A stretch of DNA of 33,197 bases, taken from contig JAIQFA010000060.1 of NCBI GenBank assembly GCA_020073525.1, forward strand, positions 1-33,197. Direction: 5' to 3'. How positions within the stretch are numbered: the first letter of the stretch is position 1; every line of letters begins with the position of its first letter. Made by a program: the position numbers and the translations under genes. Positions 1 to 7,781 of the stretch are shown here, in pieces. The notes below the pieces were generated by a model. The model was not told where the DNA came from, did no database searches, and saw only the letters and a list, made by a program, of their open reading frames with translations. This DNA comes from Terriglobia bacterium (lineage in GTDB: Bacteria; Acidobacteriota; Terriglobia; Terriglobales; Acidobacteriaceae).

Positions 1-1
1 C

Positions 2-1072
2 GATGTTCTGCGACAGCATGGAATTGATCGCCGCCACTTTGTGAAGTTTTGCACCATGATGGCGGCGGCTTTGGGACTGGAAGCGACGGTGGTTCCGCAA
101 ATTGTTGAGGCACTGGAGACGAAGCCCCGCCTGCCCGTGATCTGGCTGCACGGCCTGGAGTGTACGTGCTGCAGCGAGTCGTTCATCCGCTCCTCGCACC
201 CCGTCGCGCAGGATGTCGTGCTCAACATGATCTCGCTCGATTACGACGACACTCTGATGGCGGCAGCGGGCTTCCAGGCGGAAGAGATCCGCAAACGCAT
301 CATGAAGGAGTACGCCGGCCAATATGTGCTGGCGGTGGAGGGCAATGCTCCCACGGCTGATGGCGGCGTCTACTGCACCGTGGGCGGGGAGACCTTCCTG
401 AGCATCCTGGAAGAAACGGCCGAGAACGCGAAGGCGGTGATTGCCTGGGGTTCGTGCGCGTCGAACGGATGCGTGCAAGCGGCCAAGCCGAATCCGACCG
501 GCGCGAAGCCGGTGCGTAAATTGATTTCGCACAAGGCGATCGTGAATGTGCCGGGGTGTCCACCGATTGCGGAAGTGATGACCGGTGTCCTGACGTACAT
601 TCTTACGTTCGGCACGCTGCCGGAGTTGGATCGCGTCGGACGTCCAAAGATGTTCTACGGGCAGCGCATCCACGACAAGTGCTATCGGCGTCCGTTCTTC
701 GATGCCGGGCAGTTTGTGGAGTCATGGGACGACGACGGAGCGAAGAAGGGCTGGTGCCTCTACAAGATGGGTTGCCGCGGGCCGAGCACCTACAACTCGT
801 GTCCGACGGTCCGGTGGAACAACGGCGTGTCGTATCCGATTGGCTCAGGCCATGGATGCATCGGCTGCAGTGAGGACAACTTCTGGGACAACGGTCCGTT
901 CTACGAGCGGCTGTCGGGAATCCCGGTGCCGGGCATTGAGTCCACGCCCGACACGATCGGCGCAGTAGCGGCAGGAGCGGCGCTGGTCGGTGTCGGCGCA
1001 CACTTTGTCTCGTCGGTGGTGCGGCAAGCGACGCATAAAAAAGAAGAAGCTCCGGAACAGGAAGGAAGGTGA
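2..1072 (+). CDS. hyaA: [NiFe]-hydrogenase small subunit, O2-tolerant type (5' partial)
   Basis: Electron-transfer subunit of a membrane-bound uptake hydrogenase, carrying three Fe-S clusters from the Ni-Fe site towards the cytochrome b. The frame is open to the left edge. A GTG at 41 looks like a start, but the codons just before it complete a Tat motif, RRHFVK (29-46), so the true start lies upstream of the window and the protein is exported folded. Counting from that GTG, cysteines C41, C43, C44, C139, C144 and C173 match E. coli Hyd-1 C17, C19, C20, C115, C120 and C149 at a constant offset of 24. The two extra cysteines (C43, C144) mark the 4Fe-3S proximal cluster of O2-tolerant group 1d enzymes. 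Ligands for the medial and distal clusters lie at about 660-880. A C-terminal hydrophobic segment (about 955-1030) is the membrane anchor. hyaB starts 3 bp after the stop. Family certain; O2 tolerance inferred from residues. Confidence 0.96.
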   Translation, partial: DVLRQHGIDRRHFVKFCTMMAAALGLEATVVPQIVEALETKPRLPVIWLHGLECTCCSESFIRSSHPVAQDVVLNMISLDYDDTLMAAAGFQAEEIRKRIMKEYAGQYVLAVEGNAPTADGGVYCTVGGETFLSILEETAENAKAVIAWGSCASNGCVQAAKPNPTGAKPVRKLISHKAIVNVPGCPPIAEVMTGVLTYILTFGTLPELDRVGRPKMFYGQRIHDKCYRRPFFDAGQFVESWDDDGAKKGWCLYKMGCRGPSTYNSCPTVRWNNGVSYPIGSGHGCIGCSEDNFWDNGPFYERLSGIPVPGIESTPDTIGAVAAGAALVGVGAHFVSSVVRQATHKKEEAPEQEGR

Positions 1073-1075
1073 GGC

Positions 1076-2797
1076 ATGGCGACTCGAGTCGTAGTTGATC
1101 CCGTTACTCGCATCGAGGGCCACCTGCGCGTGGAAGCGATGCTTGATGATCACGGCGTCATTAAAGACGCCATGTCTTCCGGAACCATGTGGCGAGGACT
1201 GGAAGTGATCTTGAAGGGCCGCGATCCGCGCGATGCCTGGGCGTTCTGCGAACGCATTTGCGGTGTCTGCACCACAGTGCATGCGCTGGCTTCGGTGCGG
1301 GCGGTCGAGAATGCGCTGAACGTCAAGGTGCCGCCGAACGCCGAGATCATTCGCAACATCATGTTCCTGACACAGCAGGTGCAGGACCACGTGATCCACT
1401 TCTACCATCTGCACGCGCTGGACTGGGTGGACATTGTTTCAGCCCTGAAGGCGGATCCGGCGGCGACCTCGGCGTTGGCACAAAAAGTGTCGCCTTCGTG
1501 GCCGCTCGCCAGCACCGGCTATTTCAAGGACCTCGCAGGCACACTGAAGAAGTTTGTGGACTCCGGCCAGTTGGGTCTCTTCCAGAACGCGTATTGGGGG
1601 CATCCGGCCTACAAACTGCCGCCGGAAGCGAACCTGATGGCGGTCGCACACTACCTGGAAGCGCTGAAATGGCAGAGGGAGATCATCAAGATTCACACCA
1701 TCTTCGGCGGGAAAAACCCGCACCCGAATTACCTGGTGGGCGGGATGGCATCGGCGATTTCCATGCAGGGCGATAACGCCATCAACATCGAGCGCCTGAA
1801 TATGGTGAAGGGCCTGATCCAGGATGCGCAGCAGGTGGTCGAGGGTATGTACATTCCCGACCTGCTCGCGGTGGCGTCGTTCTATCCGGAATGGGCGGCG
1901 ATCGGCGGCGGGCTCGGAAATTACATGGTTTACGGCGATGTGCCGCAGAACGGCATCGGCGACGTGAGCCAGTTCCGCATGCCGCGCGGCGTCATCTTGA
2001 ACAAGAACCTGAGCGAAGTGTTGCCGCTCGATTTGACGGACGCGGGCCAGGTGCAGGAGGAAGTGGCGCACTCCTGGTACGAGTACCCCGAGGGCAAGGG
2101 CGCTCTCCATCCTTGGGATGGTGTCACGGTTCCCAAGTACAGTGGGCCGAAGCCGCCCTACAAGCAATTGGACGAGAACGCGAAGTATTCGTGGCTGAAG
2201 TCGCCGCGCTGGAAGGGCAATGCGGTTGAGGTAGGACCGCTGGCGCGCATGCTGGTCGGTTTTGCCAGCGGCAGCACGGAGCATAAGGATGTAGTGACCG
2301 ACGCCCTGGGCGCGCTGAAAGTGCCCGCTACAGCGCTGTTCTCGACGCTCGGTCGAACTGCGGCCCGCGGGCTCGAGACCAAACTGTGCGTGCACTGGCT
2401 GATGGCGGAGTACGACAAGTTAATCGCGAATCTGAAGGCAGGGGACCAATCGACTGCCGACACGTCGCGTTGGGAACCGTCCAGTTGGCCGGGGGAAGCC
2501 AAGGGCTACGGCTTTACCGAGGCGCCGCGGGGCGCGTTGGCTCACTGGATTCACATCAAGGACACAAAGATTGAGAACTACCAGATCGTCGTGCCCTCGA
2601 CGTGGAATGCCTCGCCGAAGGACAGCAAGGGACAGCATGGGGCGTACGAGTCGGCGCTGCTGAATACGCCCATGGCAGACCCGAAGCGGCCGCTCGAAAT
2701 CCTGCGGACGATTCATTCGTTCGATCCGTGCCTGGCTTGCGCTTCGCATGTGTTCGGACCGAATGGGGAGAAGTTGGCGGAAGTCAAGGTGCGATAG
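1076..2797 (+). CDS. hyaB: [NiFe]-hydrogenase large subunit
   Basis: Catalytic subunit that oxidises H2 at the Ni-Fe(CN)2CO site. It has 573 residues, close to E. coli HyaB (597). The N-terminal nickel-binding motif RICGVC gives C62 and C65; the C-terminal motif DPCLACASH gives C552 and C555. The maturation protease is expected to cut after H558, releasing a 15-residue tail, after which the subunit is co-exported with the Tat-bearing small subunit (it has no signal of its own). The ATG at 1076 follows AAGG (1066-1069) and lies 3 bp after hyaA, so the two are co-transcribed and probably translationally coupled. hyaC follows 25 bp downstream. Nothing looks degraded. Confidence 0.97.
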   Translation: MATRVVVDPVTRIEGHLRVEAMLDDHGVIKDAMSSGTMWRGLEVILKGRDPRDAWAFCERICGVCTTVHALASVRAVENALNVKVPPNAEIIRNIMFLTQQVQDHVIHFYHLHALDWVDIVSALKADPAATSALAQKVSPSWPLASTGYFKDLAGTLKKFVDSGQLGLFQNAYWGHPAYKLPPEANLMAVAHYLEALKWQREIIKIHTIFGGKNPHPNYLVGGMASAISMQGDNAINIERLNMVKGLIQDAQQVVEGMYIPDLLAVASFYPEWAAIGGGLGNYMVYGDVPQNGIGDVSQFRMPRGVILNKNLSEVLPLDLTDAGQVQEEVAHSWYEYPEGKGALHPWDGVTVPKYSGPKPPYKQLDENAKYSWLKSPRWKGNAVEVGPLARMLVGFASGSTEHKDVVTDALGALKVPATALFSTLGRTAARGLETKLCVHWLMAEYDKLIANLKAGDQSTADTSRWEPSSWPGEAKGYGFTEAPRGALAHWIHIKDTKIENYQIVVPSTWNASPKDSKGQHGAYESALLNTPMADPKRPLEILRTIHSFDPCLACASHVFGPNGEKLAEVKVR

Positions 2798-2822
2798 TCA
2801 TCAGGGAAAACAGGAGGAACCC

Positions 2823-3548
2823 ATGGCGAGTTCCGTTCACGAATTTGATCCGCACGACATGACGCTGCACCCGGAACAGTATTTTCGCCGGCAGTACGTG
2901 TGGCAGTTGCCGGTACGGATTACGCACTGGGTGAACGCCACGTGCCTGATGGTACTGTTTTTGACCGGGCTGTATATCTCGCATCCATTGCTCGCTCCGA
3001 GCGGAGAGGCTTATCGCCATTTTGTGATGGGCCGGGTGCGGCAGATTCACTTCGCGGCGGCGATGATTTTCACGGTTAGTTTCCTGGTTCGGATCTACTG
3101 GTTCTGGATGGGCAACGCATATTCGCGGTCCGGCTTCCCGTATGTTTGGAGACCGGAGTGGTGGAGAGATCTGTTCCGGCAAGCTGCCGACTACTTGCGG
3201 CTCGAGCGCGGGCACGTCCACCTGGGCCACAACTCGCTGGGCGGTATTGCCTATACATTAATGGTGATCGCCCTGGGATGGTGCCAGATCTTCACCGGAA
3301 TGGCGCTGTATTCGGAGAGCAATCCGGGAGGCTTCCTGAATCGCTTGTTTGGCTGGGTGCTGCCGCTGCTAGGCGGATCGTTTCAGACGCACATGTGGCA
3401 CCACGCCTTTGCCTGGGGCTTCGTGGTGTTTGCGATTCTGCACGTGTACATCATCCTGTATGACTCCACCCAGTATGGCAACGGGCTGATCACTTCGATT
3501 ATTTCCGGATACAAGTTTTACCAGAAGGGCGATTTCAAGGAAGAGTAA
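2823..3548 (+). CDS. hyaC: Ni/Fe-hydrogenase b-type cytochrome subunit
   Basis: Integral membrane di-heme cytochrome b that accepts electrons from the small subunit and passes them to quinone. The 241-residue protein has four hydrophobic segments (about residues 37-57, 76-97, 140-165 and 195-215) and conserved histidines suited to heme ligation: H35 in THWVN, H76 in QIHFAA, and the HH and HVY histidines near the last segment. The ATG at 2823 is preceded by a strong AGGAGG (2812-2817). The frame is open further upstream into hyaB, but those starts lack such a site. It is the third gene of hyaABCD, so the hydrogenase is coupled to the respiratory chain. The stop is followed by an inverted repeat before hyaD. 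Confidence 0.95.
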   Translation: MASSVHEFDPHDMTLHPEQYFRRQYVWQLPVRITHWVNATCLMVLFLTGLYISHPLLAPSGEAYRHFVMGRVRQIHFAAAMIFTVSFLVRIYWFWMGNAYSRSGFPYVWRPEWWRDLFRQAADYLRLERGHVHLGHNSLGGIAYTLMVIALGWCQIFTGMALYSESNPGGFLNRLFGWVLPLLGGSFQTHMWHHAFAWGFVVFAILHVYIILYDSTQYGNGLITSIISGYKFYQKGDFKEE

Positions 3549-3552
3549 GAAC

Positions 3553-3682
3553 GAAGTCAAAAGTAAGAAGTCAGATTGTAGAAGTAGAAGCCTCCGGGGT
3601 GTGGTGTTTGGTGATTTTCTCCCGCACATCTGCAAATCTTTGAGATCTTACCTCTTCAATCTGACTTCTTACTTCTGATTTT
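3553..3682. repeat. Long imperfect inverted repeat between hyaC and hyaD
   Basis: A perfect 17-bp inverted repeat joins 3562-3578 and 3657-3673, and pairing continues with scattered mismatches on both sides, giving arms of about 30 nt around a loop of roughly 60-70 nt. The arms are A/G-rich on one side and C/T-rich on the other, unlike the flanking genes. There is no run of T after the second arm, so it is not a typical intrinsic terminator. It lies 22 bp before hyaD and could fold in the hyaC-hyaD message. A dispersed palindromic intergenic repeat is the likeliest origin, but no second copy was noticed in this window. Confidence 0.75.
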
Positions 3683-3694
3683 CCCGGCGGGTAT

Positions 3695-4210
3695 ATGGCA
3701 TTTGGCCCTGATCAATTTGTTCCTCCCGTGCTCGTCTTGGGTTTGGGGAATGTTTTGCTGGGTGACGATGGCGTCGGACCGGCCCTGCTGCGGGAGGTAT
3801 GCGGTCTCTATGCCGGTGTGCCAGGCGTGGAGTGCGTCGATGGAGGCACGCAAGGAATGGCGCTGCTCGGCTACCTGGCGGGGCGCGAGGCGGTCATTAT
3901 TCTGGATGCGTATGCGGGCGGACAAAACGCCGGGGTGGTGTCGGTTCTGGAAGGGCCGGAGGTATTGGGCGGCGGGGTTACGCGGTCCACGACCGCGCAC
4001 GAAGGGAATGCGGGAGAACTGCTGGCAATTGCTCAGTTGCTAGGCGAACTGCCTGAGCGGATTTTCCTGGTTGGCATTGAACCAGAGCGGGTGCGCACGG
4101 AACTGGGGCTTTCCGAGCGCGTGGCTAGTGCGCTTCCTGGCGCATTAGTGAGAACCTGCGGCGTAGTGGAGCAGGTTCTGGCGGAGTTACGAGCAGAGAT
4201 GATGGCTTGA
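3695..4210 (+). CDS. hyaD: Hydrogenase maturation protease (HyaD/HybD family)
   Basis: Cytoplasmic endopeptidase that removes the C-terminal tail of HyaB once nickel is inserted. At 171 residues it has the family length. The N-terminal LGLGNVLLGDDGVG motif (about 15-28) is the signature; by comparison with E. coli HybD (E16, D62, H93) the nickel-sensing ligands are D25 (Asp in place of Glu), D71 in IILDAY and H102 in TAHEGN. DGGTQG (49-54) is also conserved. The ATG at 3695 has only a weak GGCGGG upstream, and the hyaC-hyaD gap is filled by an inverted repeat, so its expression may be set apart from hyaABC. The other Hyp maturation genes are not in the window. Confidence 0.93.
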   Translation: MAFGPDQFVPPVLVLGLGNVLLGDDGVGPALLREVCGLYAGVPGVECVDGGTQGMALLGYLAGREAVIILDAYAGGQNAGVVSVLEGPEVLGGGVTRSTTAHEGNAGELLAIAQLLGELPERIFLVGIEPERVRTELGLSERVASALPGALVRTCGVVEQVLAELRAEMMA

Positions 4211-4339
4211 GCCTGACCAGCAGGATGCATAACCGCCGGCGGGAACGCCCCACTCTTGGTTCGCGGCACTTGTTCAAGCATTCCCCCTTCACCGTCGGGC
4301 ATGTGCCGCAGATCACAGTATTCCTCCTCCCCGCCGGGG

Positions 4340-4388
4340 TACAATCACGCCTTTGATCGGCTGGTCTCAAGGCCGATCTCGCGGGAGG
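4340..4388 (+). promoter_or_regulatory. Candidate promoter -10, leader hairpin and RBS before the corrinoid gene
   Basis: The 182-bp gap after hyaD holds a TACAAT (4340-4345), a fair -10 element without a clear -35, then a 7-bp hairpin (4355-4361 pairing with 4372-4378) and a GGGAGG ribosome-binding site (4383-4388) 4 nt before a TTG start. The hairpin ends only 4 nt before the RBS and could modulate access to it. No cobalamin-riboswitch consensus box was recognised. The rest of the gap (4211-4339) shows only a short GC palindrome at 4232-4241. Weak evidence overall. Confidence 0.3.
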
Positions 4389-4392
4389 CTCT

Positions 4393-5067
4393 TTGTCGGA
4401 ACCACTCTTCCAGGCGATGCGCCAAAGCATCGTTGACGGCGCACCAGACACAGCCACCGAATTGGCGCGGCAAGCGCTGGCCAGTGGTGTCGATCCGCTC
4501 GAGGCAGTGAATCACGGATTTGCCGCCGGGATCACTTTCGCCGGCGACCAATTCGGCTGCGGCCAGATGTTCCTGCCCGATCTGCTCGCGTCGGCCGAGG
4601 CAATGAAGGCGGCTATCAACATTCTTGAACCGGAGATGCTGAAGCGCGGCTCGCAGCGCGAGACTTTGGGCAAGATCGTCCTCGGCACCGCACGGGGCGA
4701 CATTCACGACATTGGCAAGAACCTGGTTGCCACCATTCTTTCCGCTAGCGGATTCCAGATCTTTGATCTGGGGACGAGCGTGACTCCCGAGCAGTTCGTT
4801 GCCAAAGCCAAAGAAGTCGATGCTGATATTGTTGGTGTCTCCGCTCTGCTGACAACGACCATGGCGGGTCAGAAAGCCGTGATCGAAGCGCTCGATCGGA
4901 ACGGTTTGCGGCCAAGGGTAAAAGCAATCATTGGCGGCGCGGCGGTCACTTCAAAATGGGCGGCTGAAATCGGCGCCGATGGCTTCTCGCGCAATGCCAT
5001 CGACGCGCTCGAACTAGCCAAGAAGCTGATGAGCAAGGTGCTGAATAAAGGAACGGCCCAGGCATGA
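4393..5067 (+). CDS. Corrinoid (B12-binding) methyltransfer protein
   Basis: Cobalamin-carrying partner of a substrate-specific methyltransferase; it accepts a methyl group on cob(I)alamin and hands it to a second methyltransferase. The 224-residue protein has the usual helical cap domain (about 1-90) followed by a B12-binding Rossmann domain with DIHDIG, which supplies D103, lower-ligand H105 and G108, then the SALL stretch at 150-153 and IIGGAAVT near 180. The TTG start at 4393 is supported by GGGAGG at 4383-4388 and by the usual N-terminal length of MtbC/MttC-type proteins; an ATG at 4417 is the alternative. Its stop overlaps the next start as ATGA, so it is coupled to the MttB-family gene, its likely partner. 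Confidence 0.93.
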   Translation: MSEPLFQAMRQSIVDGAPDTATELARQALASGVDPLEAVNHGFAAGITFAGDQFGCGQMFLPDLLASAEAMKAAINILEPEMLKRGSQRETLGKIVLGTARGDIHDIGKNLVATILSASGFQIFDLGTSVTPEQFVAKAKEVDADIVGVSALLTTTMAGQKAVIEALDRNGLRPRVKAIIGGAAVTSKWAAEIGADGFSRNAIDALELAKKLMSKVLNKGTAQA

Positions 5068-6521
5068 GACCTAGAATCCAGCTGCTCAGTGCTGAACTGA
5101 TTGGACGCATTCTGCGCGAAGCGTTTGAACTGCTGATGAATCCTGGGGTCCGTGTGGGCTCGGCGCCGGTGGTCGAACTCCTGCGTTCGGCGGGCGTTGA
5201 GGTGAAGGACGGAGTGGCGTATATTCCGGAGCCGCTCGTGCAACGGTGCCTGGCATCGGTGCCGCGGGATTTTTACCTGTACAACCGCCAGGGAGAGAAA
5301 GCGGTTCATTACGGCGGCGATGATGTGCATTTCGATCCCGGCTCGTGCTGTGTGCAGATGCTCGACCCCGACACGCTGGAGGCGCGGCCCTCTGAAACCC
5401 GCGATTTGGTGCGCATCGTCCAAGTCACGGAGATGCTGCCGCAGTTCGCCGCACAATCCACCGCCGTCGTTTGTAACGATGCCTGCAACGATCTGCCCAG
5501 CGCGATCGGCGACCTCTACCGCCTTTTCGTAGTCCTACAGCATTCTGACAAGCCGGTGGTGACCGGATCGTTCTCCGCAGCCAGCCTCGAAGGCATGATC
5601 GACTTGCTCGCCGCCGACTGCGGCACTCGAGACAAGTTGCGTCAGCAACCGCGGGCAGTGTTTGATGTCTGCCCCTCCCCGCCACTCAACTGGTCTGAGT
5701 TCGGATCGCATAATCTGCTCGATCTGGCGCGCGCCGGTGTGCCCGCGGAAATCGTCTCGATGCCACTGGCTGGTGGTACTGCCCCCGTGACGCTGGCCGG
5801 TTCGGTGACGCAGCATGCTGCCGAAGTGCTGGCTGGCATTACGTTGCATCAACTCGCTGGACCGGGCTCGCCCATAGTTTGGGGCGGAGCTCCCGCCATC
5901 TTCGACATGCGGAGTGGAGGTGCTCCGATGGGCGCGGTGGAAACTGCCATGCTGAACATGGCATGCGCAGAAGTGGGCAAGCATTTGGGCCTGCCGACTC
6001 ACGGATACTTGGTCGCAACCGATTCGAAGTTTGTCGACGCCCAGGCCGGCGCCGAGAGTGCTCGTTCCGCCATGCTCGGAGCGCTCACCGGCATCAACAT
6101 GATTTCCGGGGCGGGCATGCTGGAGTCTCTTGCTTGCCACAGCGTCGAAAAGCTGGTCATTGACGCGGAGTCGATTGCCTCGACGCAGCGACTGGTGCGA
6201 GGTATTGAAGTGCGCGACGGCGCATGCTTGGCGACGGCCATGTTCGCGCAAACCGGGCTCTCCGGAGAATTTCTCAAGCTGAAGGAAACACGTGCTCTTT
6301 TTCGGCAGGAGCAGCATCTGCCCTCACCTGTCATCGATCGGAGAGCGCGCGGATTGGAGCCCCCGACCGACGTTTTCACCCGCGCCCGCGCTCGAGTCGA
6401 CGAACTAGTTAGCGCGTATCAGAAGCCAGTCCTTCCCGAGGACGTTTTGCGAAAGTTTCAGGCAATCGTTAACAGGGAAGCAGACCGAGCGCGTGTCACC
6501 GCAGCTCTTCCCACCACCTGA
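5064..6521 (+). CDS. MttB-family (COG5598) corrinoid methyltransferase, non-pyrrolysine
   Basis: Cytoplasmic methyltransferase expected to move a methyl group from a methylated amine to the adjacent corrinoid protein. It is 485 residues, the normal family length, with the conserved run from about residue 300 to 355 (TDSKFVDAQAG, then a Gly-rich ISGAGML). Archaeal MttB carries pyrrolysine, encoded by an in-frame TAG; here the frame is open throughout with no internal TAG, so this belongs to the non-Pyl branch whose characterised members act on quaternary amines such as glycine betaine, proline betaine or carnitine. The actual substrate cannot be read from the sequence. It overlaps the corrinoid gene by 4 bp. 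The corrinoid activase (RamA type) and the methyl-tetrahydrofolate-forming enzyme are not in the window. Confidence 0.9.
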   Translation: MRPRIQLLSAELIGRILREAFELLMNPGVRVGSAPVVELLRSAGVEVKDGVAYIPEPLVQRCLASVPRDFYLYNRQGEKAVHYGGDDVHFDPGSCCVQMLDPDTLEARPSETRDLVRIVQVTEMLPQFAAQSTAVVCNDACNDLPSAIGDLYRLFVVLQHSDKPVVTGSFSAASLEGMIDLLAADCGTRDKLRQQPRAVFDVCPSPPLNWSEFGSHNLLDLARAGVPAEIVSMPLAGGTAPVTLAGSVTQHAAEVLAGITLHQLAGPGSPIVWGGAPAIFDMRSGGAPMGAVETAMLNMACAEVGKHLGLPTHGYLVATDSKFVDAQAGAESARSAMLGALTGINMISGAGMLESLACHSVEKLVIDAESIASTQRLVRGIEVRDGACLATAMFAQTGLSGEFLKLKETRALFRQEQHLPSPVIDRRARGLEPPTDVFTRARARVDELVSAYQKPVLPEDVLRKFQAIVNREADRARVTAALPTT

Positions 6522-6583
6522 GAATTCTTGTCAGGGAGGCTTCTCCTTCCGAAGACCTCAGCGCCTGACGTTACTTAATTCCG

Positions 6584-6642
6584 CATAAGCGCTTCAGAGA
6601 ATGACAAAAGCGGTTTAGGATTAACCGTCCGATGTCAGGCAT
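6584..6642 (+). promoter_or_regulatory. Regulatory block A: paired LacI-type operator-like sites
   Basis: This 59-bp block aligns without gaps to 27496-27554 at 49 of 59 positions. It holds two sites 20 bp apart in direct orientation: AAGCGCTT (6587-6594, palindromic) and AAAGCGGTTTA (6607-6617, near-palindromic), each with a central CG as in LacI-family operators. A spacing of about two helical turns would put two dimers on one face of the DNA. It sits 18 bp before the first regulator. TATTAT (6642-6647) could be a -10 element, which would place the sites for repression. Operator function is inferred. Confidence 0.6.
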
Positions 6643-6660
6643 ATTATTCCTTAACACCTA

Positions 6661-7734
6661 ATGAAGAGAGCGAGCAACAGCAAACGTCCGAAAGCAGATT
6701 TGCCCGCAAAGCCGGTCAGCCTGCGGTCGCTGGCGGAGTATCTGAAGCTGTCGCCAGCCACAGTTTCGGTTGTGGTCAATAACTCGCCGGCAGCCAAGGC
6801 GATTCCGAAGCATACAAAAGATCGTGTATTGCAGGCGGCACAGAAGCTGCAGTATCGCCCCAATTTCTTTGCCCGGTCCTTGAGCCTCAAGCGCGGGTTC
6901 ATGGTGGGCGTGCTGGTGCCGGAGATCAGCGAAGGCTATGCGGCGTCGATCATGCGCGGAATTGAAGACCAGTTGCTCAAGGAAGGATATTTCTATTTCG
7001 TGGCCAGCCACCGCGGCAAGCCCGACTTGATTCAGGAGTATCCGCGCATGCTGATCGACCGCGCGGTCGAAGGCTTAATTCTTCTCAACACTCCCGGAGT
7101 GCCAACACTTTCGGTGCCGGTGGTTGCCATCTCGGGACATCATCGAGCCCCAGGCGTGACCAATATCGCGGTCGATAACAAGCAGGCGACTTTTGCCGCC
7201 CTCGAACATCTGGTCGGGCTTGGCCATCGACGGATCGCGTTCTTCAAAGGACATCGCGGCAGTCTGGATACGGACCTTCGGTGGAGGGGTATTCTGCGAG
7301 CGGCAGCACAACTTGGCATTGAAGTGCGTCCTGAGCTGACGATTCAATTGCAGCATGATGTCGAAAATCCTGGACCTTCGGTTCCGGAAGAAGGCTACGT
7401 GACCGCACAGGAATTGCTGGCGACTGGGGAACGGTTTACAGCGCTGTTCGCGTTTAACGATATTTCCGCAATCGGCGCGGTGCGCGCCTTTCGCGATGCC
7501 GGTTTGCGCGTTCCCAAAGATGTTTCGGTGGTGGGTTTTGACGATATTCAGGCGGCGGCGTATCTAACTCCCCGGCTCACCACAGTTCGACAGCCGCTGC
7601 GGCAGATGGGAGAGATGGCCGCGCAGCAGTTGCTCGCGCAGATTTCCAATGGCAAGGCAAAAGCGCCGCAACTGATTTCGATAGCGCCGGAACTGATCGT
7701 CCGCGAGTCGACGGGGCCAGTGCGGGTGTCGTAA
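6661..7734 (+). CDS. LacI-family transcriptional regulator, copy 1
   Basis: Sugar-responsive DNA-binding protein of 357 residues: a basic N-terminal tail (1-18), helix-turn-helix (about 20-40, with SPATVSVVVN as recognition helix), hinge (about 63-78, YRPNFFARSL) and a periplasmic-binding-protein-like effector domain to the end. From residue 20 on it differs from the second copy (27645-28718) at only 14 positions; the N-terminal tail is much more diverged. One DNA stretch, 6830-7064, has a single mismatch to the other copy. Copy 1 lies 47 bp before the GH38 gene with no evident terminator, so the two are probably co-transcribed. It likely binds its own upstream block and, given near-identical DNA-binding residues, the block near the TonB receptor too. 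Effector unknown, probably a glucan or mannan breakdown sugar. Confidence 0.95.
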   Translation: MKRASNSKRPKADLPAKPVSLRSLAEYLKLSPATVSVVVNNSPAAKAIPKHTKDRVLQAAQKLQYRPNFFARSLSLKRGFMVGVLVPEISEGYAASIMRGIEDQLLKEGYFYFVASHRGKPDLIQEYPRMLIDRAVEGLILLNTPGVPTLSVPVVAISGHHRAPGVTNIAVDNKQATFAALEHLVGLGHRRIAFFKGHRGSLDTDLRWRGILRAAAQLGIEVRPELTIQLQHDVENPGPSVPEEGYVTAQELLATGERFTALFAFNDISAIGAVRAFRDAGLRVPKDVSVVGFDDIQAAAYLTPRLTTVRQPLRQMGEMAAQQLLAQISNGKAKAPQLISIAPELIVRESTGPVRVS

Positions 7735-7781
7735 ATACCAATGTTTGTCGCACTCAAATCAAGTGAAAAGAGGAACGTCCG

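Noticed and set aside
41..43. GTG as the start of hyaA
   Set aside because: It lies inside a Tat RRxFxK motif whose arginines are encoded just upstream in the same open frame, so the gene begins outside the window.
4211..4392. Cobalamin riboswitch upstream of the corrinoid protein gene
   Set aside because: The gap is long enough, but no B12-box-like conserved stretch was recognised; only a short hairpin before the RBS is evident.
5064..6521. Pyrrolysine in the MttB-family protein
   Set aside because: The frame is open through the whole 485 codons with no in-frame TAG, and no pyl genes are visible.
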